Assembly: GCF_016904945.1 (NCBI RefSeq)
Contig: NZ_JADIKF010000035.1
Location: 186,001 to 250,000, forward strand
Origin: Dyella mobilis
GTDB taxonomy: Bacteria; Pseudomonadota; Gammaproteobacteria; Xanthomonadales; Rhodanobacteraceae
DNA: 64,000 nt
Direction: 5' to 3'
Shown here: piece by piece, positions 6,929 through 16,696 of the stretch
Position numbering within the stretch: the stretch's first letter is position 1
How the letters are laid out: each line of letters begins with the position of its first letter
Translations under genes and position numbers: made by a program
The notes under the pieces: model-generated
Told to the model about the DNA's origin: nothing
Database searches by the model: none
What the model saw: the letters and a program-made list of their open reading frames with translations, nothing else

Positions 6929-9900
6929 ATGTATCAGGGTGGCTTGCACGGCGTTCGTAAAAATCGTCTGGCGAAAGGCATTTTTCTCGCCCTCGCTCCA
7001 TCGATCGTTTTTGCCCTGACCACCGGCAACGCCCTGGCCCAGTGCACTACCTCGGGCTCGACGATCACCTGCGCCTCCGGCTCCATTACGAACTCCTTTA
7101 CCAGCAGCATCAACGGGGTCACCGTCAACGTGCAAAACGGGGCGGTACTCAGCGTGCTATCCAGCGCCACGACCCCTGCCCTTACGCTCAGTGGCACCGG
7201 CATCAACCTGGACAACCACGGCAAGATCGATCCGTCCATCGACGGCGGCCTGAGCAACTACGAAACGGGCGCCGCGCTCGGCAACGGCAGCGCCTCCAAT
7301 ATCTCCATTACCAACGAGTCCGACGGCTTCATCGACGGCGTGATGAATCTCGCCAATTTGATGAACTTTGGCGGACAGGCACTGATCGTGAACAATGCCG
7401 GTTCATCGGTGTTGTACAACAACGGCAACATCGGCATGGATATCTTTGGCGTCGGCACCAGCACCGCCGCCGATGCGCCGGCCATCGTCGCCTACGGCGG
7501 CGGCCAGATGAACATCAACAACAGCGGCACGATTACCGGCCGCATCGGGTTTCTCGGTTCGACCGTCGCAGGCTTCGGCAACAACTTCATCAACTCCGGC
7601 ACCGTCAACGGCAGTATTTACCTGGGCAACTCGATCAGCGGCAATACGTTCGAGGCTATCTCCGGATCGAGTGTGAACAGTGCCGGCATCGCCACCGCAA
7701 GCACCATGCCCGTCGGCACGTCGACGGTCAATTTTGCCGCCGCTGGCGTGGTGGATGCGGGTACCGGCAGCGGCAACACGCTGATATTGCAAAATTCCAC
7801 CGTCGGCACAGGATCGGGCACGGGCGGCCCGGTGACTACTCTCAGCGCCAGCGAATACCTGCATTTTCAACTGCTCACCGTCAACAGCGGCACGTGGAAT
7901 CTGCAAGGCAACCTGGTCAGCGGCAGCGCGACGATCAATGACGGCCTCGCCGGCTTCAACACTGCCGGCGTATTTGGCAGTGGCGCGCTGACGGTCAACG
8001 GCGGCGGCATCCAGGCATCGACTGCCGGCTTGTCGCTGGCGAACAACATTACGCTCAACGGCGGTCTTGACCTGGAAGGCACCAATTCCTTCGGCTTGAA
8101 TGGCGCGATCAGCGGCAGTGGCTCGTTGACCCTCGACGATATCGCGCCGATCACGCTGGGCGCGGCCAATTCGTTCACCGGCGGCGTCAACGTCGATACA
8201 GGCGGCCTGGTGCTCGGCCAGGCGACTTCACTGGGTACCGGCACGTTGTCGGTGAATGGAAGCGCCTCGCTGAACACGACGAGCAGCTTGACGCTGGCCA
8301 ATAACATCACGATCAACACCGGCACGCTTTCCCTGTCCGGCAGCAACCCGCTTACGCTCAGCGGCTTTTTGTCCGGTGTCGGCAGCTTGAGCTGGAACGG
8401 CAGCGGTACGCTTACGTTCGACGGCCCGGACAGCCTCAGCGGAGCGTTATTGGTCAATAGCGGCACGCTGGCGGTCGACACGGGCGGTTCGCTTTCGCCG
8501 ACGGGCGCAGTCACCCTCGCCACCGGAAGCACGCTGGATATATCGCTGGGCGGCAATCAGAGCATCGGCTCGCTGGCTGGCGCTGGCGGTACGGTAAACC
8601 TTGGGGCGCACACGCTCACGCTCAACGGTCTCGGCGATACCCTGTTCAACGGCACCTTCAGCGGAACCGGCGGCCTGGTCAAGCTCGGCTCCGGCATCCA
8701 GACCATGGGTGGCGCCAGTGCGTTCAGCGGCGGCGTGGCGCTGGATGCGGGCGAGCTTCTGCTTGGCAACAACGCTTCGCTGGGCTCCGGCACCTTGAGC
8801 GTCGGCGGCGCGGTGAAGCTGGATGGAACGTCGGCATTGGCGCTCGCCAACAATGTGTCGCTGGGCACCGGCGATACCCTGGATCTGCTCGGCGGGCAAG
8901 CGCTCACCTTCAACGGCACGATTTCCGGCACCGGCAGCCTGATCAAGGACGGCGCATCGTCGCTTACCTTGAACGGCGCCAATACTTTTGGCGGCGGCAT
9001 CACGCTCAACGGCGGCACCCTGACGATGGGCACTCCCGGCGCACTGGGCACCGGCATCTTGAACGTGGCCGGTAATGCAAGCCTGACCGGATCGGCGGTG
9101 CTCAGCCTCAGCAACAACATCAACCTCTCTGGCGGCGCCGTACTCACCCTCCCCGGCAGCAACGCGATGACGTTCAACGGGAGCGTATCGGGCATCGGCA
9201 GCCTGCTGATGACCGGCGCCACGACGGTGACCTTGAACGGTTCGAATACCTTCATCGGCAACTTGACCATCGACGCGGGCACGGTGGCGATGGGTGCGGC
9301 GGGCAGCTTGTCTAGCGGCATCAACGTGGACTTGGCGCCGGGCACGCTGGATCTCAGCGCGGGCGGCAACCAGACCATCGGCGAATTGCTGGGCACAGGC
9401 GTCGTCAACCTGGGCAACCACACGCTGACGTTCGGCGACGGCACCAGCCAGGCCTTCGGCGGACTGATCGAAGGCAGTGGCTCGCTGGTGAAAGTTGGCA
9501 GCGGTGTCGAGACGTTGAGCGGCTTCAATCTTTTCGGCAGCGGCATCCAGCTGGATGCGGGCGGTTTGCTGCTCGGCAATGACAGTGCCATGGGAACGGG
9601 CACGCTGTCGGTCAATGGCGCGGTGAACTTGGATGTCACCGGCGGCTCGTCGCTCACCAATAACATCGCGCTCGGCAACGGCGACAGCCTGGATCTCCTG
9701 GGCGGGCAAACACTCTACCTCGACGGTGTGATTTCCGGTGCAGGCAGCCTGATCAAGGGCGGCGCGGCCACGCTCGCCTTGAATGTCGCCAACACGTTCA
9801 GCGGCGGTGTCACCCTCGATGCGGGTGGCTTGGTGCTGGGCAATAGCGGCGGGCTGGGCACCGGCGCGTTGAACGTCAATGGCAACGCGACACTGGACGG

Positions 9901-12900
9901 CACGGTCGCACTGACGCTGAACAACCCGATCAATCTGGCTTTAAGCGTTGCACTGACCCTGCCCGGCGCGCAGAACGTGACGTTCAATGGTCCGATCGCC
10001 GGCGCGGGCGGCCTGATCAAGAACGGTGCGTCCACGCTCACCTTGAATGATGCCAATACCTTTTCCGGCGGCCTGACGATCACCGGCGGCAGCTTGCTGC
10101 TGGGCAACGATGCTGCGCTGGGTACGGGCACCTTGAGCGTCGGCGGCAGCGTGACGCTGAGCGGTTCGAATGCGTTGACGCTGAGCAATCAGATCATCCT
10201 GGGCGCCGGTGAAGTGCTGTCCTTGCCCGCGACGCAGAGCGTCACGCTGAGTGGTGCGATCAGCGGCGGCGGCAGCCTGCTCATGAACGGCCCTGCGACG
10301 CTGACGCTGAACGGCGCCGACACGTTCACCGGCGGGCTGACGATCAACGCCGGCACGGTGGCATTGGGTGCCAATGGCAGTCTTGCCCCGATCGGATCGC
10401 TCAGCCTGACCGGCCTGGGCGCGACCTTCGATATTTCGGGTGCAGGTAGCAATCAGACCATCGGCGACCTGACGGGTGTCGACGGCTCGGACATCTTGCT
10501 GGGCAGCAACACGCTCACCTTCGGCGGCGTCAGCAGTCTCGCGTTCGGTGGCACGATCAGTGGCACGGGCGGGTTGATCAAACAGGGAGCGGGTACCGAA
10601 ACGTTGACGGGTGTCAACATCTTTACCGGTGGCCTCACGATCTACCAGGGCATTGTGGCCATGGGTGTGGGCGGCGACCTCGCCGGAAACATCAGCGTGA
10701 ACCTTGCCAACCCCGGCGCGGCGTTCGACATCTCCGCGGCAGGCAGTCAATCCATCGGTTCGTTGAGCGGCGCTACGAGCACCACGGTCGTTCTGGGCGG
10801 AAGCTCGCTTACCTTGGGCGGCATCGGTAACGCCACCTTCTACGGCACGATCACCGGCACCGGCGGGCTGATCAAGAACGGATCCGGCACGCAGACCTTG
10901 AACGGCGCGAGCTCGTTCAGCGGCGGCACCGCGTTCAACGCGGGCGGCCTGGTGGTCGGCAACAATGGCGCGTTGGGCAGTGGCGCACTGAACGTCAACG
11001 GCGCGGTGACGCTCGATGCAAGCGCCAACGGCATCGCGCTCTCCAACAACGTGACGCTTGGCGCCGGCGCAGGGCTTACCGTGCAGGGCAGCAATGCACT
11101 CACGCTGAGCGGCGTGATGTCCGGCAGCGGCAGCCTCACCGTGAACAGCTCCTCCACACTCACGCTGACCAACGCCAACACCTTCACCGGCGGCACGTCG
11201 ATCCTTTCCGGCACCCTGGCGCTGGGTGTCGGCGGCAGCCTGTCCTCGACGGGTGCAGTGAACCTGAGCGGCAGCGGCACGCTGGATATTTCCGCCGGCA
11301 ACAACCAGACCATCGGCTCGTTGGGCGGCGCCTCCGGCAACGTCAATCTCGGCGGCAACACGCTCACGCTCAATGGCGTAGGCAATACCGATTTCGGCGG
11401 CGTGATCAGCGGCGCTGGCGGCTTGATCAAGAACGGCGCCGGCGTGCAGACGCTGGATGGCGCCAACACGTTTGGCGGCGGCGTGGCGCTCAATGCCGGC
11501 GGCCTGATCGTCGGCAACGACAGCGCGCTCGGCACCGGTGTATTGACCCTCGGCGGCAATGCCACGCTGGATTCGGATACCGCCGTCACGCTCAACAACA
11601 ACGTCACCCTCAATGACGTGCTGACGGTCGAAGGCAGCAATGCGCTGACCTTGAACGGCGTGCTGTCGGGCACCGGCAGCCTGGTCAAGGACGGCTCGGC
11701 GATACTGACCTTGAACGGCGCGAACACCTACACCGGCGGTACCTTCATCAACTCGGGCACGCTGGCGCTGGGTGCGAACGCCAGCCTGGTGAGCACAGGC
11801 ACGGTCAACGTCGCCATCGGCGCCACGCTGGATCTTTCCGCGGGCAACGGGACGCAAAGCGTCGGCACCTTGACCGGCGGCGGCGCGGTGAATCTGGGTG
11901 CGGACAACATTGTGGTCGGCGGCCCGACCATCGGGGTGTTCAGCGGATCGATCGCTGGTACCGGCGGATTGATCAAGCAGGGCATCGGCACTGAATACTT
12001 GACCGGCAACAACACCTACACCGGCGGCACCACGATCGACGCGGGCACGCTGGCGATCGGCGGAACCGGCAGCCTGTCGTCCAGCGGCGCGGTGACGCTC
12101 GCCGCAGCCGGCACGGGCTTCGATATCTCCTTGGGCAATAGCCAGACCATCGGTGCATTGAATGGCGTGGCTGGCAGCACCGTCACCCTGGGCAGCAAAG
12201 CGTTGACCTTGAATGTCACCGGCACCGGCAGCTTCAGCGGCGCGATCGTCAACACCGGCAGCGTGATCAAGAACGGCGCCGGCGTGCAGACCCTGAATGG
12301 CGCCAGCACATTCAGCGGCGGCACGGTGCTCAATGCGGGTGGATTGATCCTTGGCAACAACAATGCGCTGGGCACCGGCGCGATGAGCGTGAACGGTGCG
12401 GCGACATTGGATGCCGATACCGCGATCAACGTTGCAAACGGCATCGTGCTCAACGGCAACGCCGGACTGACGGTGCTGGGCTCCAATGCGATGACGCTGG
12501 CTGGCGTGATCACCGGCACCGGCAGCCTGAGCAAAGCCGGCGCGGCCACGCTCACCCTCACCGGTGCAGACAGCTTCACCGGCGGCACCACGATCACCGA
12601 TGGCACGTTGGCGATCGGCAATGGCGGCAGTCTTGCCTCCACGGGCGCGGTCACCTTGAGCGGTCCGGGGACGCTGGATATTTCCGCTGCTGGCAGCAAC
12701 CAGAGCATCGGTTCGCTGGCGGGCACCACCGGCAACGTCACGCTCGGCGGCAACACGCTGACCTTGAACGGTGTGGGCAACACCAGCTTCGGCGGCACGA
12801 TCAGCGGTTCGGGCGGCATCATCAAGAACGGCAGCGGCGTGCAGACGCTCGGCGGTGCGAATACGTTCGGTGGCGGCGTCGCGCTCAACGCCGGCGGACT

Positions 12901-15900
12901 GGTGGTCGGCAACGCTGCGGCGCTGGGTACGGGTGCATTGAATGTCGGCGGCGCGGTCACGCTCGATACAAACACTGCAGTAACGCTTGCAAACAATGTG
13001 AACCTCGGCGCGGGCGATTCGCTGGATGTGCTGGGCAGCCAGACCTTGACCTTGGCCGGCACGATCGCCGGCGCCGGCAGCCTGAGCAAGGACGGCAGCG
13101 CAACGCTGACCCTGAGCGGCGCGAACACCTATACCGGCGGCACGAGCATCAACGCGGGCACGCTGGCGCTTGGCACCGGCGGCAGTCTTGCAGCCACCGG
13201 CGCGGTGGTGTTGGGCAGCGGCGCCACCTTGGATATTTCCGCCGCGAGCAGCAACCAAACCATCGGCGCGCTGTCGGGCACCGGCGGCTCGATCAACCTC
13301 GGCGCCAACTCACTCGGTTTCGGCGACGCAAGCAATCAGACTTTCGGCGGCACCATCAGCGGCTCGGGCGGGCTGGTCAAGAATGGCAGCGGCATCCAGA
13401 CCCTGAGCGGCAACGACACATTCACCGCCGGCACCACGCTCAATGCCGGCGGACTGGTGCTCGGCAATGACAACGCCTTGGGCACCGGCGCACTGACGGT
13501 GACGGCAAATGCGTCGCTCGACGGCACCACGACGTTGAATCTGTCCAACGACGTGAGCCTCAATGCGGGAGCCACACTCACGCTGCCCGGTGCAGGCGGC
13601 TCGGTGACGCTCGGCGGCACAATCTCCGGCGCGGGCAGCCTGGTCGAGGATGGCAGCATCACGTTGAGCTTGAACGGCAACAACAGCTTCAGCGGTGGCA
13701 TCACGGCCAACGGCGGCGCACTGCAATTGGACAACAGCAGCGGCCTGGGCAGTGGCACCTTGACCGTGAATGCGGCGGTATCGCTAGTTCCGAGCACGGC
13801 AGCCAACCTGGCCAATGACGTGGCCTTGAATACGAACGCTACGCTGACGCTTTCCGCAAACGGCGGCAACGTCGGCTTGAGCGGCGTTATTTCCGGTGCG
13901 GGCAGCCTTGCGATAAACGGTGCGTCGGTAGTGACGCTCAGCGGCGCCAACACCTACGGCGGCGGCACGACACTACAAGGCGGCAACCTGCAACTGGGCA
14001 GCGGCCAGGCCCTGGGTACGGGGGCGCTGGCGGTGACGACGGCCGCGACGCTCGGTGCAACGGCGCCGGTAAGCATTGCGAACAACGTCACATTGAACGC
14101 CACACTGACCGAAGCAGGCAGTCAGCCATTGACGTTGAACGGCGCGATATCCGGCAGCGGCAGCCTCGTGAAGAACGGCGGCGATACGTTGACGTTGAAC
14201 GGTTCCAACAGCTTCACCGGTGGCACGACGATCAACGGCGGCAGCCTGGTGGTCGGCAACGACAGTGCGCTGGGTACGGGCGCCTTGTCGATCAATGGCG
14301 CGGCCTTGCAGGCCGACACCACGACGACGCTGGCCAACAGCGTCAGCGTGGGTGCGAACGGCGTAACGCTGCAAGGCACCCAAGCGCTCAGCTTGAACGG
14401 CAGCCTCTCCGGCAGCGGTATCGTCACCAAGCAAGGCAGCGGCACCGCCACGCTGGGTGGTTCGCTGGCCGGCTTCGGCGGCGGCCTCGCGGTCGATGGC
14501 GGCATCTTGAATGCGACATCGGCGTATGCCGGCAACGTGACCGTCGGCGCGGGCGCGACCGTCAATTTCAATGGCGCCAACAGCAACGTCACGGTGAACG
14601 GCCCGATGGCCGGCAACCTCAATGTGACGACCGGCAGCAACGTGAATATCAGCTACGCCAATCTCGCCGACATAACGGGCACGGTAGCCGACCCGGGCGG
14701 CGGCACCTCGATCACGATCACCGGCAACGGCACTGGCACCTTGCCGGCGTCTTCGTTCGTGAGCATCGACGATCTCGACGTTGCGGCAGGCACGCTGACG
14801 ATTGCGCAAGGCGCCACCGCCACCTTCACCGGCGGCACGAATATCGGCGCCGCCAATCTGGTGGTGAACGGCAACCTGGTCGGCCCGGCAACGATCGCCG
14901 GCAGCGGCGCCTTGATCGGCGGCGGCAGCATTTCCGGCACGGTGACGATGCAAGGCACGCTGGCGCCAAGCGGCATCAACGGCGCCGGCGGCGCGGCGGC
15001 AGGCAGCGGCGCGCCCGGCACGACACTGACCGTGGGCGGACTGGTCAGCGATGCGGGATCGACCACGCAGATTCGCGCCAATAGCAGCGGCATCAGCGAT
15101 CACATCCTGGTGAACGGCGCGGCCACACTCGGCGGCGTGCTGGTAGTGCAACCCTCGGCTGGCACTTATGCGGCCAGCACGACCTACACCATCATCAACG
15201 CAAACGGCGGCGTGACCGGCAACTATTCCGCGCTGTCGCAAACGGTGCTGCCGTTCCTCAACACCAGCGTGAAAACGCAGGGCGATACGGTTCTGCTGAC
15301 CTTGTCGCAACCGAGTTCGACATCCGGTGGCAGTACGGGCAATACCGGTGGCGGTAGCAGCAACAGCGGCAGTGGTACCGGCGTACCGTTCAATCAATAC
15401 CCGGGGCTTAACGCCAATCAATTCAGCATGGCGACGGCGCTGCAAACCATCGCCACCAGCTCCCCGAACCTCTCGACCTTGCTCAGCTACGCACGCGGCC
15501 TGACGGCAACCCAGGTCGTTCCCGCGTTCGACAGCCTGAGCGGTGAAATCTATGCGTCCGCGCCACAGGCGGCATTGGCCGGGCAAACCCAGTATCTGAA
15601 CACGGTGTTGTACCGCCTGATGCTGGCGCGCGACTCGGGCGAGCAAAGTGCCGGCGCCTGGGCGGAGCCTTATATCGATTCGGCCCGCTTCAACGGCACC
15701 TTCAACACGGACCAGACCGATTACCGCGTGCATGGCCTGATCGTCGGCGTGGATGCGCCGGTCGACTCCTACTTCCGCATCGGCGCCAATGGCAATTTCG
15801 CCACCTCGCAAACCTTGCTGAGCCAGCCGGACGATCAGATCAACACGCATCAATATTCGGCCGGCCTGCATGCGTCGTTCGACAACACCGAACAGTGGTG

Positions 15901-16585
15901 GGCCGATACGGTCCTTTCCTATAGCTGGCTGCATGCAAGCAGCACGCGGCAGATCGAGGTGGGGAATTACCGGCCCATTGCGGATGCACGCTACGACGGC
16001 ACCGCGATCAATGGCGCCATGGAAGGCGGCTATCGCATCCGTTTCGATCAGTGGCGCCTCGAGCCGTTCTTCGGCGTCTACTACACGCGGGTCAGCTACG
16101 ACGGTTTCAACGAGCAAGGTGCCGGCGATGCCGATCTGAGCGTCGGTGGCAGCCGCGCGCACAATTTCCAGTATGGCCCAGGTGCGCGCTTCATCGGCGA
16201 CTTCGTCAAAAACCCCAATGGCACGCAGTTCCATCCGGTGCTGGTGGTGCGTTACCTGCATGGATCGAGCGATCAGGCCACCACGCTCAACGCCGCGTTC
16301 GAGGGCGCTCCCGACGCAGGCTTCAGCGTGGGTGGCATGCAGCCTGCGCGCAACCATTGGCAGGCGGCGCTGGGCGCGAGCTTCGACCTTACGCCGCAAG
16401 CCAGCCTGTTTGCCTATTACAGCGTCGACACGGCGACCCATGCGACCAGCAACGCCGCGAACCTCGGGTTCCGCTGGTCCTTTGACAAGCCGTCGGCAAG
16501 CGAAACCTTGGGCGAAGCAGCTCAACATCTGCCCGCCCCTGCGCTGGCGTCGTCAATTCAGCCGTCGACGCAACCGGTGCGATAA
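6929..16585 (+). CDS. Giant type V (autotransporter) protein with PATR passenger repeats
   Basis: 3218 residues. ATG 6929 has AAGAGG upstream and starts an extended signal peptide (MYQGGLHGVRKNRLAKGIFL... ending ALAQ). The passenger is an almost continuous series of autotransporter-associated beta-strand (PATR) repeats; I count about 22 copies of a core like ANTFSGGVTLDAGGLVLGN, each followed by LGTGALNVNG-type turns, predicting a very long beta-helix. A Ser/Gly linker (SSTSGGSTGNTGGGSSNSGS) precedes a C-terminal beta-barrel of about 280 residues (from GAWAEPYIDSARFNG to NLGFRWSF). The barrel should sit in the outer membrane with the passenger at the surface. Unusually, 33 residues follow the final barrel phenylalanine. 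Adhesion or aggregation is likely; an enzymatic passenger was not seen. Confidence 0.93.
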   Translation: MYQGGLHGVRKNRLAKGIFLALAPSIVFALTTGNALAQCTTSGSTITCASGSITNSFTSSINGVTVNVQNGAVLSVLSSATTPALTLSGTGINLDNHGKIDPSIDGGLSNYETGAALGNGSASNISITNESDGFIDGVMNLANLMNFGGQALIVNNAGSSVLYNNGNIGMDIFGVGTSTAADAPAIVAYGGGQMNINNSGTITGRIGFLGSTVAGFGNNFINSGTVNGSIYLGNSISGNTFEAISGSSVNSAGIATASTMPVGTSTVNFAAAGVVDAGTGSGNTLILQNSTVGTGSGTGGPVTTLSASEYLHFQLLTVNSGTWNLQGNLVSGSATINDGLAGFNTAGVFGSGALTVNGGGIQASTAGLSLANNITLNGGLDLEGTNSFGLNGAISGSGSLTLDDIAPITLGAANSFTGGVNVDTGGLVLGQATSLGTGTLSVNGSASLNTTSSLTLANNITINTGTLSLSGSNPLTLSGFLSGVGSLSWNGSGTLTFDGPDSLSGALLVNSGTLAVDTGGSLSPTGAVTLATGSTLDISLGGNQSIGSLAGAGGTVNLGAHTLTLNGLGDTLFNGTFSGTGGLVKLGSGIQTMGGASAFSGGVALDAGELLLGNNASLGSGTLSVGGAVKLDGTSALALANNVSLGTGDTLDLLGGQALTFNGTISGTGSLIKDGASSLTLNGANTFGGGITLNGGTLTMGTPGALGTGILNVAGNASLTGSAVLSLSNNINLSGGAVLTLPGSNAMTFNGSVSGIGSLLMTGATTVTLNGSNTFIGNLTIDAGTVAMGAAGSLSSGINVDLAPGTLDLSAGGNQTIGELLGTGVVNLGNHTLTFGDGTSQAFGGLIEGSGSLVKVGSGVETLSGFNLFGSGIQLDAGGLLLGNDSAMGTGTLSVNGAVNLDVTGGSSLTNNIALGNGDSLDLLGGQTLYLDGVISGAGSLIKGGAATLALNVANTFSGGVTLDAGGLVLGNSGGLGTGALNVNGNATLDGTVALTLNNPINLALSVALTLPGAQNVTFNGPIAGAGGLIKNGASTLTLNDANTFSGGLTITGGSLLLGNDAALGTGTLSVGGSVTLSGSNALTLSNQIILGAGEVLSLPATQSVTLSGAISGGGSLLMNGPATLTLNGADTFTGGLTINAGTVALGANGSLAPIGSLSLTGLGATFDISGAGSNQTIGDLTGVDGSDILLGSNTLTFGGVSSLAFGGTISGTGGLIKQGAGTETLTGVNIFTGGLTIYQGIVAMGVGGDLAGNISVNLANPGAAFDISAAGSQSIGSLSGATSTTVVLGGSSLTLGGIGNATFYGTITGTGGLIKNGSGTQTLNGASSFSGGTAFNAGGLVVGNNGALGSGALNVNGAVTLDASANGIALSNNVTLGAGAGLTVQGSNALTLSGVMSGSGSLTVNSSSTLTLTNANTFTGGTSILSGTLALGVGGSLSSTGAVNLSGSGTLDISAGNNQTIGSLGGASGNVNLGGNTLTLNGVGNTDFGGVISGAGGLIKNGAGVQTLDGANTFGGGVALNAGGLIVGNDSALGTGVLTLGGNATLDSDTAVTLNNNVTLNDVLTVEGSNALTLNGVLSGTGSLVKDGSAILTLNGANTYTGGTFINSGTLALGANASLVSTGTVNVAIGATLDLSAGNGTQSVGTLTGGGAVNLGADNIVVGGPTIGVFSGSIAGTGGLIKQGIGTEYLTGNNTYTGGTTIDAGTLAIGGTGSLSSSGAVTLAAAGTGFDISLGNSQTIGALNGVAGSTVTLGSKALTLNVTGTGSFSGAIVNTGSVIKNGAGVQTLNGASTFSGGTVLNAGGLILGNNNALGTGAMSVNGAATLDADTAINVANGIVLNGNAGLTVLGSNAMTLAGVITGTGSLSKAGAATLTLTGADSFTGGTTITDGTLAIGNGGSLASTGAVTLSGPGTLDISAAGSNQSIGSLAGTTGNVTLGGNTLTLNGVGNTSFGGTISGSGGIIKNGSGVQTLGGANTFGGGVALNAGGLVVGNAAALGTGALNVGGAVTLDTNTAVTLANNVNLGAGDSLDVLGSQTLTLAGTIAGAGSLSKDGSATLTLSGANTYTGGTSINAGTLALGTGGSLAATGAVVLGSGATLDISAASSNQTIGALSGTGGSINLGANSLGFGDASNQTFGGTISGSGGLVKNGSGIQTLSGNDTFTAGTTLNAGGLVLGNDNALGTGALTVTANASLDGTTTLNLSNDVSLNAGATLTLPGAGGSVTLGGTISGAGSLVEDGSITLSLNGNNSFSGGITANGGALQLDNSSGLGSGTLTVNAAVSLVPSTAANLANDVALNTNATLTLSANGGNVGLSGVISGAGSLAINGASVVTLSGANTYGGGTTLQGGNLQLGSGQALGTGALAVTTAATLGATAPVSIANNVTLNATLTEAGSQPLTLNGAISGSGSLVKNGGDTLTLNGSNSFTGGTTINGGSLVVGNDSALGTGALSINGAALQADTTTTLANSVSVGANGVTLQGTQALSLNGSLSGSGIVTKQGSGTATLGGSLAGFGGGLAVDGGILNATSAYAGNVTVGAGATVNFNGANSNVTVNGPMAGNLNVTTGSNVNISYANLADITGTVADPGGGTSITITGNGTGTLPASSFVSIDDLDVAAGTLTIAQGATATFTGGTNIGAANLVVNGNLVGPATIAGSGALIGGGSISGTVTMQGTLAPSGINGAGGAAAGSGAPGTTLTVGGLVSDAGSTTQIRANSSGISDHILVNGAATLGGVLVVQPSAGTYAASTTYTIINANGGVTGNYSALSQTVLPFLNTSVKTQGDTVLLTLSQPSSTSGGSTGNTGGGSSNSGSGTGVPFNQYPGLNANQFSMATALQTIATSSPNLSTLLSYARGLTATQVVPAFDSLSGEIYASAPQAALAGQTQYLNTVLYRLMLARDSGEQSAGAWAEPYIDSARFNGTFNTDQTDYRVHGLIVGVDAPVDSYFRIGANGNFATSQTLLSQPDDQINTHQYSAGLHASFDNTEQWWADTVLSYSWLHASSTRQIEVGNYRPIADARYDGTAINGAMEGGYRIRFDQWRLEPFFGVYYTRVSYDGFNEQGAGDADLSVGGSRAHNFQYGPGARFIGDFVKNPNGTQFHPVLVVRYLHGSSDQATTLNAAFEGAPDAGFSVGGMQPARNHWQAALGASFDLTPQASLFAYYSVDTATHATSNAANLGFRWSFDKPSASETLGEAAQHLPAPALASSIQPSTQPVR

Positions 16586-16661
16586 GTCCGCGAAACGTTG
16601 CACACCTTGCGCCAAAGAAGCGTTCTTACACCTTCTGCGGCAGTTGATACCACTCACCACG

Positions 16662-16689
16662 CGGGCCGGCCCCTGCAAGGGTCGGCCCG
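16662..16689. terminator. GC-rich hairpin between convergent genes
   Basis: Arms CGGGCCG and CGGCCCG, extended by an inner CCCCT/AGGG pairing, lie 77 bases after the autotransporter stop and just beyond the end of the convergent beta-galactosidase gene. There is no T-run, but placement suits a bidirectional terminator. Confidence 0.5.
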
Positions 16690-16696
16690 TCGGCCG

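Noticed and set aside
8447..9709. 420-codon minus-strand frame over passenger repeats
   Set aside because: Shadow of the repeat-rich coding strand, low-complexity product.
9941..13258. 1105-codon open frame on the minus strand inside the autotransporter gene
   Set aside because: It is antisense to regularly repeated GGC/ACC/CTG codons; its translation is repetitive Arg/Ala/Gln text with no domain, and the plus strand is clearly coding.
13973..16528. 851-codon minus-strand frame over the autotransporter barrel
   Set aside because: Same reason: a shadow of high-GC coding sequence; the opposite strand has a recognisable beta-barrel.
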